From Cryptomeria japonica (Eukaryota; Streptophyta; Pinopsida; Cupressales; Cupressaceae): a DNA stretch of 64,000 nt. The stretch's first letter is position 1. Every line of letters begins with the position of its first letter. Positions 10,709-21,901 of the stretch are shown piece after piece. Position numbers and translations under genes: made by a program. The DNA lies in NCBI RefSeq assembly GCF_030272615.1, contig NC_081405.1, positions 603,487,177-603,551,176 on the forward strand, read 5' to 3'. Below the pieces are notes generated by a model, which saw only the letters and a list, made by a program, of their open reading frames with translations, ran no database searches and was not told where the DNA came from.

Positions 10709-12356
10709 TGTTGGCATTTGGTATAACTGATGCAGATGAGGTGAGGTGATGCAGTTGAATACTAATGACTACACCAGTAAAGCATAGGAGTCTATTTGTG
10801 ATAAAGAGATTGAGATTCTATGATTAAATGACATGATCAGTTATTTGTATTTTCATTGATGGCAACTGATGTCAAATGATTTTCCTGATGTTTTTTTTGT
10901 CATCAAAGTGATTTGGTTTATTGGAAGATAGGGTTTATCGACAGAGAACTAAAGTTTAAAAAATAGGACTTTAACCAGTAAAGTAGAGTTGTTTTCATTG
11001 AATCAGATGATAGGCGATGTTTGGTGATTTGTGGTTTGGATGGTGAACTTGTATCATTGAAAGGTATATCTGACCAGAACTGGAACTTGTGAAGATTACC
11101 AGAAGGCGTGTTTCAAATTTCTGATGAAGTTTTGCTAAGATTTTAGTAGGGTTTAAGACCGGTGAAGAAATCATCAAACCGGTAAGATTTATGTTATGAT
11201 GGTGATCGACGTCAAGTCTACATGAAGGTGGTAACACAACACAGCCTGCATTAATGATTTAATTATTATTTTGGCATGATTCAAGGAAGAATTTCTTGGG
11301 AATTAGCAAAACGCTTAGTAGAGTGTTTTAAGGTTTTGACTTTCGTACAGATCAGATTTTCATGATGGGTTACGATCAACCAACAGTTGATATTGCATTG
11401 TAATTTGTTGTAATGATTTGTATATCGATCTGTGGTGATCTCTTATTATTTGTATTGTAAATTCATGATGTAATTAGGGTTTAGTGGCCAACCTAGTTGA
11501 GATGGCTATTTAGGAAGACACAGTTGATATTTATGATGTCGATGGTCTTAGAGAATGTGTTGAGCCATCCAAGTGAACTATGATATTTTCCTGAGAGTTG
11601 CAGAGTGTTGTACATAATTGGATCTAATTCAAGCAAGCAGTGAAGTGCAAGTAATAGATCATTCTTTCATTGTTGTTCCCTAACAGTTGCAGCAAGTTAA
11701 ACCCTTAACCAGGTGGAACCTAATAGGCCTTAAACATTTAAGTCCCCTAATAGGGAAGCTCTCAAAAGAGTGTTAATCTTCTCACGAGGTTGATCCTAAT
11801 AGATCATCAAGCTCCTAACCAGGCTGCTAGGCAAATCCCTTAACTGGGTGACTCCTAACAGGGCATATTGTAAGCTCCTCACAGGGTGTACTTCAAAAGA
11901 CTACAAATATTTGTGGGTGCCAACTCCCACTGTGGTTTTTCCCTATTTGGGTTTCCACGTCAAAAACTTATGATGTTCATGTGTGGAATTTTTTTCATGT
12001 GATGTTCTTGTTTATGTTTCATTTCATGCATTATTTCTGAGACACCGGTTATGATGTTTTATCAAAAATTTATCAGAGGTTACATACTGATAAGAATTGG
12101 TAGAGAAAGTATTTGATCTGATTGATGAGGTTAATGATCAAGTTTATATGACTGCTTAAGTGGTGAAAGTATTGATTGATGTGGTAAATGATTTGATTAA
12201 TGTGTTAAGAAAATTAAATAAAGAGGTTGTTAAATCTGATTAAAGAAGTTGATATATCTGTTAAATGGTTTCAAATCTAAGATTAAAAAAAAAAAAAATT
12301 GAGTTTAAGTTTCAATTGGTCTTAATATTGATTCACCCCCCCCTCTTAGTATTAAC
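10709..12356 (+). mobile_element. 3' LTR of copia element C1
   Basis: Starts TGTTGGCATTTGG after the polypurine tract and is homologous along its length to both C2 LTRs. Shared features are the gcagatgag start region, TTTTAGTAGGGTTT, an internal series of ccctaacagg/ctcctaacc mini-repeats at 11690-11900, and the 3' end gattcacccccccctc followed by agtattaac. The junction at about 12356 is where the C3 protease sequence (minus) begins. An LTR end further right is excluded because those bases read as the copia protease motif on the other strand. Confidence 0.85.
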
Positions 12357-13020
12357 TGGTCAGATGATGTGAACAATCGTTGTCAATTACCCATTCATCT
12401 TTTTCTTGAACTTTAGTAGCTAAAGTTTTCTCCTCAATAGTGCAGCTAGTGGAATCAACAGGTACCAGTCCATCTTCTTTAATGGAAAAAAATACAACTT
12501 CATCTCCTTCTGATTCTTCATCTGTAACACCTTCATCAATAGCATAATAGCAGTTCTTCTAATGCTCATAGTTTTGGTTAGACTTGTAAGGCTTATCATA
12601 CTTCTCATGCTTCTCATAGCTATCATTTCTATCATGCTTATCAAATTTACCATGCCTATCATACTTAGCCATTCTGTCCGAGAACCTAGAAGAAAAATAT
12701 CCTACCTTATTGCAAGAGAAACATTTAAAGGGAGCTTTTCCATCATACTTACCAGCTCCTTTACGCAATCTTTGGGCAATCAATGATTTAAGCTCATCTA
12801 GTTCTCTTTCTTTCTCTTCCATCTCTCTTCTTTCTCTTTCATAACTGGATATTCTACATTCTTCGGGTTCATACTTCTTCTTTCCAAATACAGATGCTCT
12901 AAATGTTGTCTCAGACTTTCCATGTGATTCACCAAATTCGCTCAGCTCAAATGCAGCAATCTTTCCAACCAACATATCTCTTGTTATTGTATACACACTC
13001 TGGATCTCATCGATAGCAGT
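12357..13020 (-). pseudogene. Copia element C3: 3' gag and start of protease
   Basis: Minus-strand copia Gag. Read downward from 13020 it starts in mid-protein (IDEIQSVYTITRDMLVGKI) and has a charged coiled-coil-like segment rich in E/R. The zinc knuckle CFSCNKVGYFSSRF has lost its His and last Cys. A basic/acidic DKHDRND-type repeat follows, then a stop. The frame continues through CYYAIDEGVTDEE to DEWVIDNDCSHHLTS, the copia protease motif with DSG altered to DND. It is cut by the C1 LTR at 12356 and by the C2 LTR at 13021. The missing N-terminal Gag is at 21902-22374 and 35039-35097. Confidence 0.88.
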
Positions 13021-15691
13021 TGTTGGCATGATTGGTGTATACACCTAGAAATTGTCTTAAGATAGTTAATTAAATACACAGTTATTTGATTAATTCCCCT
13101 TCCCAATTAATTAAATTCACAAACAATTTGATTAATTTCTCTATTCATCTACTAGTAAATAAATCTACATGATTTATTTATATAGTTCATTTCATATTCG
13201 GGCTTTTGATTAATTAATTCTAAATTAATTAATTTCCCCCAATATTAATCAATTCTTCTAATCCCTAATTAAAATTAACAAAAGCAAGTTTGTTGAGATT
13301 AATTATCATTTTCCAATTATTTGAATTTCTAAATTCAAATGAGCACATGGCTCCTAACTTTTAACCACATAACCTAGCCATCCCCTAACCTAACCCATTC
13401 CATCTAATCCTAGGGTCTAACTAACCCTATCCTATCTTGTACATTCTAACCTCCTTATCCTAACCTCCTATGGTGTGGATATTCTTCCCTTGAGACACAT
13501 GGCACTTTTGCCACATTTCTCCTCCCTTGGACACTTGATTTCTCATGAGCAAGGCTCCTTGACACTTGTCACCATAGAGATGACAAGTGTCCCTTCCTCC
13601 AGCCTCTTCTCCAACTCCCTCAATCTTGGCCCTTGATATCTTCATATCAGATCTCAACCGTTGATTCCTGCCACCTCAACTTTGGCCTTGGAATTCCTAT
13701 AAATATCCCCCATTTTGGAGCAATAAGGATCCCTTGCATTCATAGCTTTAGCATCATTACTATAGGCAATTTTCATTTCAATCATCTAGTAATTAGCATT
13801 TTGGATTAATCATAGCATTGCACTTTATATCATTTGCATAATCAATCATGATCAAGTAGCTACCCAACTCTTGATTTGCCACTTTGGAGGTCATTGCTCC
13901 GCTGAGAACCAATCAATCCAACACCTTCAAGGTCCTCAAGAATAGAGGAAAATGGGACATTTCAAGGAAGGCTAATGGTTTGCATTTTTAATCTAGTTTT
14001 CAATTGAGATTTTTATTTATGTTTTATTGTCTCATTATATGTGTATGCCTTCTTATATACTACATTTTTAGCATCACAATTGGCATAACTGATGCAGATG
14101 AGTTGATGATTGTATCAGTAGAAGAATGATGATGACATGATCAGTTATTTGTGTTGTCATTGATGGCAACTTATGTCAATTAATCTTTGATGATGTTTAC
14201 AGATGAACTTTGGTGTCTAACTTGTTGGATAAGTAATTCGGTCTACCAAATTTAGAATTTGTAAGTATGACAGGGTTTACCAGAAGGACTGAAAATTAGG
14301 ACTTCAACCAGTAAAATAAAATATTTTGATGGAATTAGTAAATTGATGATGGTTGGAGACTTGTGGTTTCAGACATAATCTTTTATGATGGATTTGTGTA
14401 TGTGATCGGAACCGCATCCTATGTTAATTACTAGAAGGCATGTTTTGAATTTCTGATGGAGTTGTGCTAGGGTTTTAGTAGGGTTTTAGGACCGGTGATG
14501 AATTCACTCAACTGGTAATGATTTTTGATATGACAGTGATTGGTGGTGAATCTACATGAAGGAGATAACATGACACAACCCATGTGAATAATTTGAATTG
14601 TGTTTTAGCATGGAAGATGGTAGAATGTCTCAAGAAAGTGCAAAGTGCTTAGTGGAATGTTCTAAGGGTTTGACTTTTGCACAGATCGGATTTTTGTGAT
14701 GGGTTATGAATAACAATGATTGATTTTGCATTGTAAATTGTTGTAATGATCTGGATATTGATCTGATATGATTTGTATTGTAAATTCAAGATGTAATTAG
14801 GTTTTATGGTCAACTTAGTTGTTATGGCTATTTAGGGTGACACAACTTATGTTTCATGTGTTGGTGGCATTAGGAGAATGAGTTAAGCCATTTGAGAGAA
14901 GATAGAGATATGCCCAAGTGTTACAGACTGTGAAGCATAACTGGATCTGATTTAGCAAGCTGAAAGTGCAAAGTAACAAATCAGTTTTCATTGTTGTTCC
15001 CTAACAAATATAGCAGCATAAATCCCTTAACGGGGTAGGTTCTAACAGGCCTTTTCCATCTAAGTCCCCTAACAAGGCGGCTCACAAAAGAATGTTTAAA
15101 TCCTCTAACCAGGTTGATCCTAATAGATCATTAAGCTCCTAGCTAGAGTGATAGGAAAATCCCTTAACCGGGTAACTCCTAATAGGGTCTGCTCCTAACC
15201 GGGAGTATTGTAAGCTCCTAACTGACCTAATATCCTAATAGGGCATACTTCAAAAGAGTACAAATTATTGTGGGTACCAATCCCCACCGTGTTTTTTCCC
15301 ATTTGGGTTACCACATCAAAAAATCTTGGTGTTCATGTGTGGAATTTCTTTTCATAGTGTTTATGTTTTCATGCATTATGTCTAATTACCGGTTATGATA
15401 AGTTTACTGTTGTTTATGGGAGATTTGTAAGTGGTTACCGATAATGTTAATGAATTGATAGATGAATTATTTTGATTTGATAATAAGTCAGTATGTGTAT
15501 GTGTTGATCAGATAACTATTTAGTGAATATTCTAATTAATAAGATTGCATAAGTGGGTAACAAGTGTATGAGATCTACTAAAGGGGTAGATTCCTATATT
15601 AAATGATTTCAGATCTATTGTAAATGGTTTTTAAATTTGAAGTTATAAATTGTGTTAATACTGATTCACCCACCCCCTCTCAATATTAACA
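13021..15691 (+). mobile_element. 5' LTR of C2 (carries a nested solo LTR)
   Basis: The first 15 bases (TGTTGGCATGATTGG) are separated from the remainder (cataactgatgcagatgag...) by the solo LTR at 13036-14078. The joined order matches the start of the 3' LTR at 20287. It has the family mini-repeats (ctcctaaccggg, cctaatagggt) at 15010-15250 and the 3' end gattcaccc...ctctcaatattaaca. Compared with the 3' LTR it lacks roughly 17 bases between two attaa motifs at the extreme 3' end. Confidence 0.88.
13036..14078 (+). mobile_element. Solo LTR of the T1 gypsy family
   Basis: 1043 bp from TGTATACACC to GCATCACA, flanked by perfect 5-bp repeats ATTGG at 13031-13035 and 14079-14083. It resembles the minus-strand T1 LTR in its TGTATACAC start, AT-rich U3, a cacttgtc...tcaatctt...ccgttgat block and the TATA box (ctataaatat) at 13697-13706. 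No internal region accompanies it, so the element was reduced to one LTR by recombination. It splits the 5' LTR of C2 and is therefore younger than C2. Confidence 0.9.
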
Positions 15692-15694
15692 ATA

Positions 15695-15706
15695 TGTATC
15701 AAAGTT
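15695..15706 (+). other. Primer-binding site of C2
   Basis: The sequence tgtatcaaagtt follows the LTR end ...attaaca by a few bases. It resembles the copia primer site TGGTATCAGAGC, complementary to initiator tRNA-Met, with G lost and a G-to-A change. Confidence 0.6.
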
Positions 15707-15766
15707 GTGGTCCTCTGTATGCAGAAAAGATTAACCACTTGAGGAAAAGATTTTGAGGAAGACAAG

Positions 15767-16760
15767 ATGATGAAGAAAGAGGGTCCAAAATTCAACAAGG
15801 ATAAATATAAGATCTGGAAAGATAGAATGAATATATACCTCAAAGGCCTTGGTTCTCAATACTGGAAACATGTTGAAATAGCATATGTGGCTTCTACTAC
15901 TACTCCCTTGACACTGGATGAACCTAAAGATCAGCAGGAGAACATGCAAGCCCTTGAAGCTATTGTAAGTACTTTATCTGGTTCTGAATATATTGATGTT
16001 AAAGGATTGGAAACTGCACATGAGGTTTGGGAAAAACTAGAAATAATCCATGGAGGAGACGAGCATGTACAAAGAGAAAAAGAAGAAAGCTTGAGAGGAA
16101 AATTTGATGATATGAAAATGCAAGAAGGAGAAAACGTTGCACAGTATGGTTAGAGAATTAAAGAAGTTGTTGGCGGTATAAAAGGTGTTGGTGGTAAAAT
16201 TTATGATGATGTGATGGTAAGTAAAATTCTCAGACCTCTTCAACCTCAGTATGCTATTAGAGTATCAGCAATCTAAGAATTGAGATTCATTTCAAAGGAT
16301 AAGGTAGCTATTGACTCTTTGATTGGTAAGCTTACAGCCTTTAAGTTAAATAGTTTTGACAATAGTGTGGCAAAATCTACTAAATCTGCTTTTAAAGCTT
16401 TTGTTACTGGTTCATCTGCTAGAAAAGAAAAGAATGTATGTCAAAGTCATGAGTGCAGCTCTACTCATGGAGGTAACTAATAAAGTGAAGACAACGAAGA
16501 TCAAGTAATGGAACTTGAAGCACTGCTAGCCAAGAGATTTCCAAGAGGCACTGGTAAGTATAAAGGAAAGCTACCTTTAAAGTGTTTCTCTTGTAGTAAG
16601 ATTGGTCATATTGCTGCTAACTACCCTAACACTGATAAGAAAGATAAGTTCAAGAAATTCAAAGGGAAAGGCAAAAAACATTGTTATGTTGCAGTGGATG
16701 AAGGTGTGACCGATTAAGAATCTGAAGATGAAGATGACAATGAAGAGATTGTGTTTGTAG
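15767..16760 (+). pseudogene. Copia element C2: gag
   Basis: Copia Gag (UBN2-type). Opens at 15767 with FNKDKYKIWKDRMNIYLKG, then AHEVWEKLEIIHGGDEHV and LRGKFDDMKMQEGENVAQY. A TAG at 16150 replaces the Q expected after AQYG. Further stops lie near 16275 and 16478-16483. A zinc knuckle CFSCSKIGHIAANYP has C-x2-C-x4-H but Tyr in place of the last Cys. A basic FKKFKGKGKK stretch and an acidic tail follow. It would package RNA in the particle. The same domain order is seen in C3 Gag. Confidence 0.92.
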
Positions 16761-17123
16761 TTGTAAAGGAGGAATTGTCTAATGAGAAGGCATTTGTTTC
16801 TCATGTAGAAAACATTAATGAATGGATTATACAGTAGTTGTTCACACCATATGACTAGAGATAAGAGTAAGTTTTTAACTCTTAATGAATTTGATGGAGG
16901 TGTTGTTAGATTTGGAAATGAAACTCCCTGCATGGTGAAAGGTAAAGGTTCTATTTCTTTGAATGGGAATAATAATACTGATGATGTATTTTGGGTTGAT
17001 GGTCTGAAACATAATCTGTTAAGTGTTGGACAACTCAATGATAAAGGTTATTTGTTTGAGTTTAATGGTAGAATCTGCAAAATCCTTGGAGGAAATGGTC
17101 AACTGATTGCTATCGGAAAATAA
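16761..17123 (+). pseudogene. Copia element C2: protease
   Basis: Retropepsin-like domain. SCSHHMTRDKSKFLTL is the copia block that follows the catalytic D-S-G, but here the triad reads Y-S-S after a small frameshift at about 16830, so the protease is dead. Downstream are VKGKGSISLN, VFWVDGLKHNLLSVGQLND and FNGRICKI, all standard for plant copia. It ends at a TAA at 17121. Confidence 0.88.
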
Positions 17124-17180
17124 ACAAGAGGTAACTTATTTCATTTAAATGCTAATATCAATAGTTGTCTAGTTGCAAAG

Positions 17181-17999
17181 ATGGAAGATAGATGGTTGTT
17201 GCACAAGAGATGTTTTCATATGAATTTTGATAACTTGGTGAAGGTAAGCAAGTCTAGTGTTGTGAGAGGATTACCACAAATTGTTAAACCGAATAATTTG
17301 ATATGTAAAGACTGTCAAATTGGTAAGATGACCTCTATTTCATTTAAGAGAAATAAGTGTACATCTGAAAATATTTTGGATTTGGTTTATACTAATCTTT
17401 GTGGTCCTATGAGAACAAAAATTTATTTTGGTGATAGATATTTCATGATTTTTAACGATGACCATTCTAAGATGATGTGGTTTACATTCCTAAAGGAGAA
17501 ATCTGAAGCCTTTAGTAAATTTAAAGCATTTAAAGCTCTAATTGAGAATGAGACCAGTAAAAACTTAAAATTCTTAAGATCTGATCGAGGAGGAGAATTC
17601 ACATCTGATGATTTTGTCAAGTATTGTGATGAATAGGGTATCAAGAGACAGATGTCTTCTCCAAGGACACCACAGCAAAATGGTGTAGCAGAAAGGATGA
17701 ACAGAATAATTGTTGATGTTACTAGAACAATGTTATTACAAGGTAATATGCCTAAGATGTTTTGGAGAGAAGTGATAAGTACTGCAGTCTACACATTAAA
17801 TCAGATACTTGTAAACAAAGACAACAATAAGACACCTTATGAGCTATGGTATGGTAAAACTCCTTGTGTTAGTTATTTTAAAATATTTGGAAGTCAATGT
17901 TTTATTAAAAAGGATAACTACACTGGAAAGTTTGATGCAAAATCTGATGAAGGAATATTTCTTGGTTATTCTTCTAAAAGAAAGCATGTAAATAAATAA
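17181..17999 (+). pseudogene. Copia element C2: integrase
   Basis: The pre-integrase zinc module (WLLHKRCFHMNFDNL, then CKDCQIGKM) is followed by the DDE core. The first catalytic D is changed to N (YTNLCGPMRTK). The second is intact (FLRSDRGGEFT), as is the E (NGVAERMNRII). A TAG at 17634 separates CDE from GIKRQMSSPRTPQ. The C-terminal part has YELWYGKTPCVSYFKIFG and DEGIFLGYSSKRK, then a frameshift. The first-D change alone would abolish strand transfer. Confidence 0.92.
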
Positions 18000-18033
18000 T
18001 AAGAGAACTAAGAAAATAGTTGAAAGTGTTAAT

Positions 18034-19380
18034 GTGAAGGTAGATGATTTTTCAAATAAATCTGAAGGATCAAGCAGGTTTGAACCTAAAAAAGATAATA
18101 ATGAAGAAAGACTGGTGATCTTTGAACCAAAAGCACAGAATAATGATCAACTAGAAAATGCAGTATTAGGTGCTCAATCGGTAAGAGAGGACAGTAAAGA
18201 AGAAAGTAGTGAATCAAATGGTGAATCAGATGAGGAAGATGCAGAACCGACATAGACTATACCTAGATTTGTGAGATTAAATCACTCTCAAGACCAGATA
18301 ATTGGTGATAAGAATGCAGGTGTGCAGACCAGGAGGAAGATTAAAGAAAATTATTGTTTGATCTTTACAATGCAACCCAAGACAGTTAAGGAAGCACTCA
18401 AAGATGATGACTGGGTGAAATAAATGAATGAGAAATTAGATTAAATAGAGAAAAATCAAACATGGTCACTTGTTCCTAGACTAGAGGACAAGAATGTGAT
18501 TGGAACCAAATGGGTCTTCAGGAATAAGTTAAATGAAGATGGAAAAGTGGTAAGAAATAAGGCAAGTTTAGTCTACAAAGGATGTGCATAGGAAGAAGGT
18601 GAAGACTATGGTGAAACTTTTGCACCAGTTGCAAGATTAGAAGGAGTAAGGATGTTCTTGGCATTTACTGCATATAAGGGATTAAAAGTCTACCAAATGG
18701 ATGTCAAGTCAGCCTTTTTGAATGGAATTCGTGAAGAGGAAGTATACAATGAACAATCGGATGGTTTTTCCTTGACCGATGATAAGGACATGGTATGTAA
18801 ATTGCATAAAGTTTTGTATGGTCTAAAGCAGGAACCAAGAGGATGGTATGAGAGATTACATGGAAATTTGATCAAGATTGGATTCTAGCATACCAATGAG
18901 GACAGTAATATTTATCTAAAAATTGATGGATACAAGATGCTAATAGATGAATTATATATAGATGACAAAAGTTTTGGTGGAGATAATAATATGAGTATGG
19001 ACTTTGTTGATGAGATAAAAAAGGAATTTGAGATGTCTCTAAACAGTGAAATAAATTTCTTTATTGGATTATAGATCCAACAACTGGATGGTGGTATTTT
19101 TATCTGTCAAAGCAAGTATATTAAAGAGGTGATGAAGACTATTGGCATGGAAGATTGTAAACCAATAGGTACACCGATGGTAATAGGCTACAAGTTGTCA
19201 AAGGAAGATGATTCCTCTAATGTTAGTGAAAAAGAATACAAGTCTATGATTGGTAAACTACATTATGTTTTACATAGAATACTGGACATAGATCATGTTG
19301 TTGGGTTAGTTGCAAGATTCCAAAAAGAGCCCAAAGAAAGTCACATGGTGGTTGTTAAGAGGATTTTTTGATATCTTAAA
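18034..19380 (+). pseudogene. Copia element C2: linker and reverse transcriptase
   Basis: An acidic linker is followed by RT: NQTWSLVPRLEDKN, VIGTKWVFRNKLNEDGK, VYQMDVKSAFLNGI, VLYGLKQEPRGWYERLH, catalytic LYIDDKSFGG (YIDD for YVDD) and NSEINFFIGL. The thumb/connection follows: SKYIKEVMKTIGMEDCKPIG, KSMIGKLHYVLHR. Stops lie at 18421, 18442, 18589, 18886, 19072 and 19369, mostly where relatives have Gln or Arg codons. All landmarks are in order without large deletion, unlike C1. Confidence 0.92.
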
Positions 19381-19908
19381 GGAACATTAGACTATAGATT
19401 ATGGTATCCCTGCAAAGAAAATTTCACTTTAGATGTTTTTACTGATGCAAATTGGGTAGGCAATGTGGATGATAGGAAAAGCATAACAGGTGGAGCTTTT
19501 CTACTTGAAGAAAGACTTGTAGCATGGACAAGTAAGAAACAAACTTGTGTTTCTCAATCTACAGCTCGAACTAAGTATGTTGTTGCATTCATGAATTGCA
19601 TGTAGGCCATATGGATGAGACATGTGCTAGAAGGATTCAAGATAGATGTGCATGAACCATTGACTATCTATTGTGACAATGCGAGTGAAATAAATATTTC
19701 CAAGAATCATGTACTTCATGAAAGAGCCAAGCATATAGAGTTGAAGTATCATTTCTTAAGGGAAAGAGTTCAAGAGAAGAAGGTAAAGATGGAGTATGTG
19801 AAGAGTAAAGATCAGTTAGCTAATATCTTTACTAAACCATTGTCAAAGACTACTTTTGAGTTTCTTAGAAGTAAATTAGGCGTTAGACCCCTACATCGGA
19901 AGAACTAA
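19381..19908 (+). pseudogene. Copia element C2: RNase H
   Basis: RNase H with DVFTDANWVGNVDDRKSITG, WTSKKQTCVSQST (the catalytic E of the following TEAEY motif is altered to TARTKY), LTIYCDNASEINISKN, HIELKYHFLRERVQEK and DQLANIFTKPLSKTTFEF. A single TAG at 19603 stands for CAG before AIWMRH. It ends RPLHRKN at 19908, the natural end of Pol in this family. Confidence 0.93.
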
Positions 19909-20286
19909 GATGTTGGAGTTGCATCAATCCTATGGATTTCATGTTTATTCTTCACTAAGGATTGATGAAGACGTGAGCTACTCCGTAGGGGGAGCAACTC
20001 TAATTCAATATGATATGATTTACAGTTCTGGTCAGATTGAAGTCAAGTGATGCATTTTTAACTTTGGCATTGTCATCAAAGGGAGAGAAGAAAAAGAAAT
20101 CAACTAATCATTTATGGGACAATAAAAATAAATCTGATGATCAGGCTTGAGAAGAAGAAAAGACAATGAAGACTGGCAGATGCAGAGACCAGAATTTAAT
20201 GTGCTAAGATGTAGATGATTAGCATATATGATTGTATACTAATTGTATAATTGATTGGTGTTGCCATGAATGCTAAAGGGGGAGAT
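19909..20286 (+). other. C2 3' untranslated region and polypurine tract
   Basis: Non-coding. It contains a purine run (cgtagggggagcaac) near 19985 and the terminal polypurine tract aaagggggagat at 20275-20286, immediately before the LTR start TGTTGG. Both tracts are shared with C1. Confidence 0.75.
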
Positions 20287-21901
20287 TGTTGGAATGATTG
20301 GCATAATTTATAGAGATGAGTTGATGACTGTATCGGTAGAAGAATGATGATGACATGATCAGTTATTTGTGTTGTCAATGATAGCAACTTATGTCAATTA
20401 ATATTTGATGATGGTTATAGATGAACTTTGGTGTTTGACTTGTTGGATAAGTAATTTGGTCTACCAAACTTAGAATTTGTAAGTATAACAGGTTTTACTA
20501 GTAGGACTGAGAATTAGGACTTCAACCAGTAAAATAAAAGATTTTCATGGAATCGGTAAATCGGTGATGGTTGGAGACTTGTGGTTTGAGACATAAGCTT
20601 TTATGATGGATTTGTGTATGTGACTAGAACTGCATCCTATGTTGATTATCGGAAGGCATGTTTTCAATTTATGATGGAGTTGTGCTAGGGTTTTAGTAGG
20701 GTTTTAGGACCGATGATGAATTCACTCAACTGGTAATGATTTTTGATATGACAGTGATTGGTGGTGAATCTACATGAAAGAGCTAACACAACTCAACCCG
20801 CATGAATAATTTGAATTGTGTTTTGGCGTTGAAGATGGTAGAATTTCTTGGGAATGTGCAAAGTGCTTAGTGGAATATTCTAAGGGTTTGGCTTCTATAC
20901 GGATCAGATTTTTGTGATGGGTTATGAATAATAAATGGTTGATATTGCATTGTAAATTGTTGCAATGATCTGGATATTGATTTGATATAATTTATATTAT
21001 AAATTCAAGATGTAATTAGATTTTATGTTCGACTTAGTTGTTATGGCTATTTAGGGTGACACAAATGATGTTTCATGTGTCGGTGGCATTAGGAGAATGA
21101 GTTAAGTCATCCCATAAAAGATAGAGATCTACTTGAGTGTTGCAAACTGTGAAACATAACTAGATCTAATTTAGCAAGCTGAAAGTGTAAAGTAATAGAT
21201 CATTTTGCATTGTTGTTCCCTAACAGTTACAACAGCATAAACCCCTTAACTGAGTAAGTCCTAATAGGCCTTTGCCATCTAAGTCCCGTAACAAGGCATC
21301 TCATAAAAGAGTGTTTAAATCCTCTAACCAATCATTAAGCTCCTAGATGGAGTGATAGGAAAATCCCTTAACCGGTGACTCCTAACAGGGTCTGCTCCTA
21401 ACTGGGAGTATTGTAAGCTCCTAACAGGGCGTACTTTGAAAGAGTATAAATTATTGTGGCTACCAATCCTCACTGTGGTTTTTCCTATTTGGGTTTCCAC
21501 GTCAAAAAATCTTGGTGTTAATGTGTGGAATGTCTTTTTAATAGTGTTTATGTTTTCATGCATTATTTCTCATTACCGGTTATGATAAGTTTACTGTTGT
21601 TTATCAAAGATCTGTAAGTGGTTATCGGTAATGTTAATGAATTGATAGATGAAGTATTCTGATCTGATAATAAGTCAATATGAGTATGTGTTGATCAGAT
21701 ATCTAGTTGGTGAATATTTTGATTAATAAGATTACATAAGTGGGTAACCAGTGTATGAGATCTTTAAAAGGGATAGATTCATGTATTAAATGATTTCAGA
21801 TCTGTTGTAAATGGTTTTTGGATTTGAAGTTATAAATTGTGTTAATACTGATTCACCCCCCCCCCCCTCTCAGTATTAATCGGATCCTCATAGGATTAAC
21901 A
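20287..21901 (+). mobile_element. 3' LTR of C2
   Basis: 1615 bp, TGTTGGAATGATTGG to ...GGATTAACA. Direct repeat of 14084-15691. It has a run of 12 C at 21856-21867 before tctcagtattaa. The mini-repeat block (cttaaccggtgactcctaacagggt) is at 21230-21430. The right end is fixed by the target duplication acagc and by the resumption of the C3 Gag frame. Confidence 0.92.

Larger units (their letters stand above)
13021..21901 (+). mobile_element. Copia element C2, full-length but decayed
   Basis: Complete structure: 5' LTR, primer site, gag, protease, integrase, RT, RNase H, polypurine tract, 3' LTR. The LTRs are 13021-15691 (about 1623 bp after removing a nested solo LTR and its duplicated target) and 20287-21901 (1615 bp). 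Target duplication: gcagt at 13016-13020 and acagc at 21902-21906. Each differs by one transition from a common gcagc, which is the Gag coding sequence of C3. Gene order protease-integrase-RT places it in Ty1/copia. Multiple stops make it non-autonomous. Confidence 0.92.

Noticed and set aside
12357-12375. Extending the C1 3' LTR to ...gtgaaca at 12375, which also ends in CA
   Set aside because: On the minus strand these bases read CSHHLT, the copia protease motif continuous with C3 Gag, so they belong to C3.
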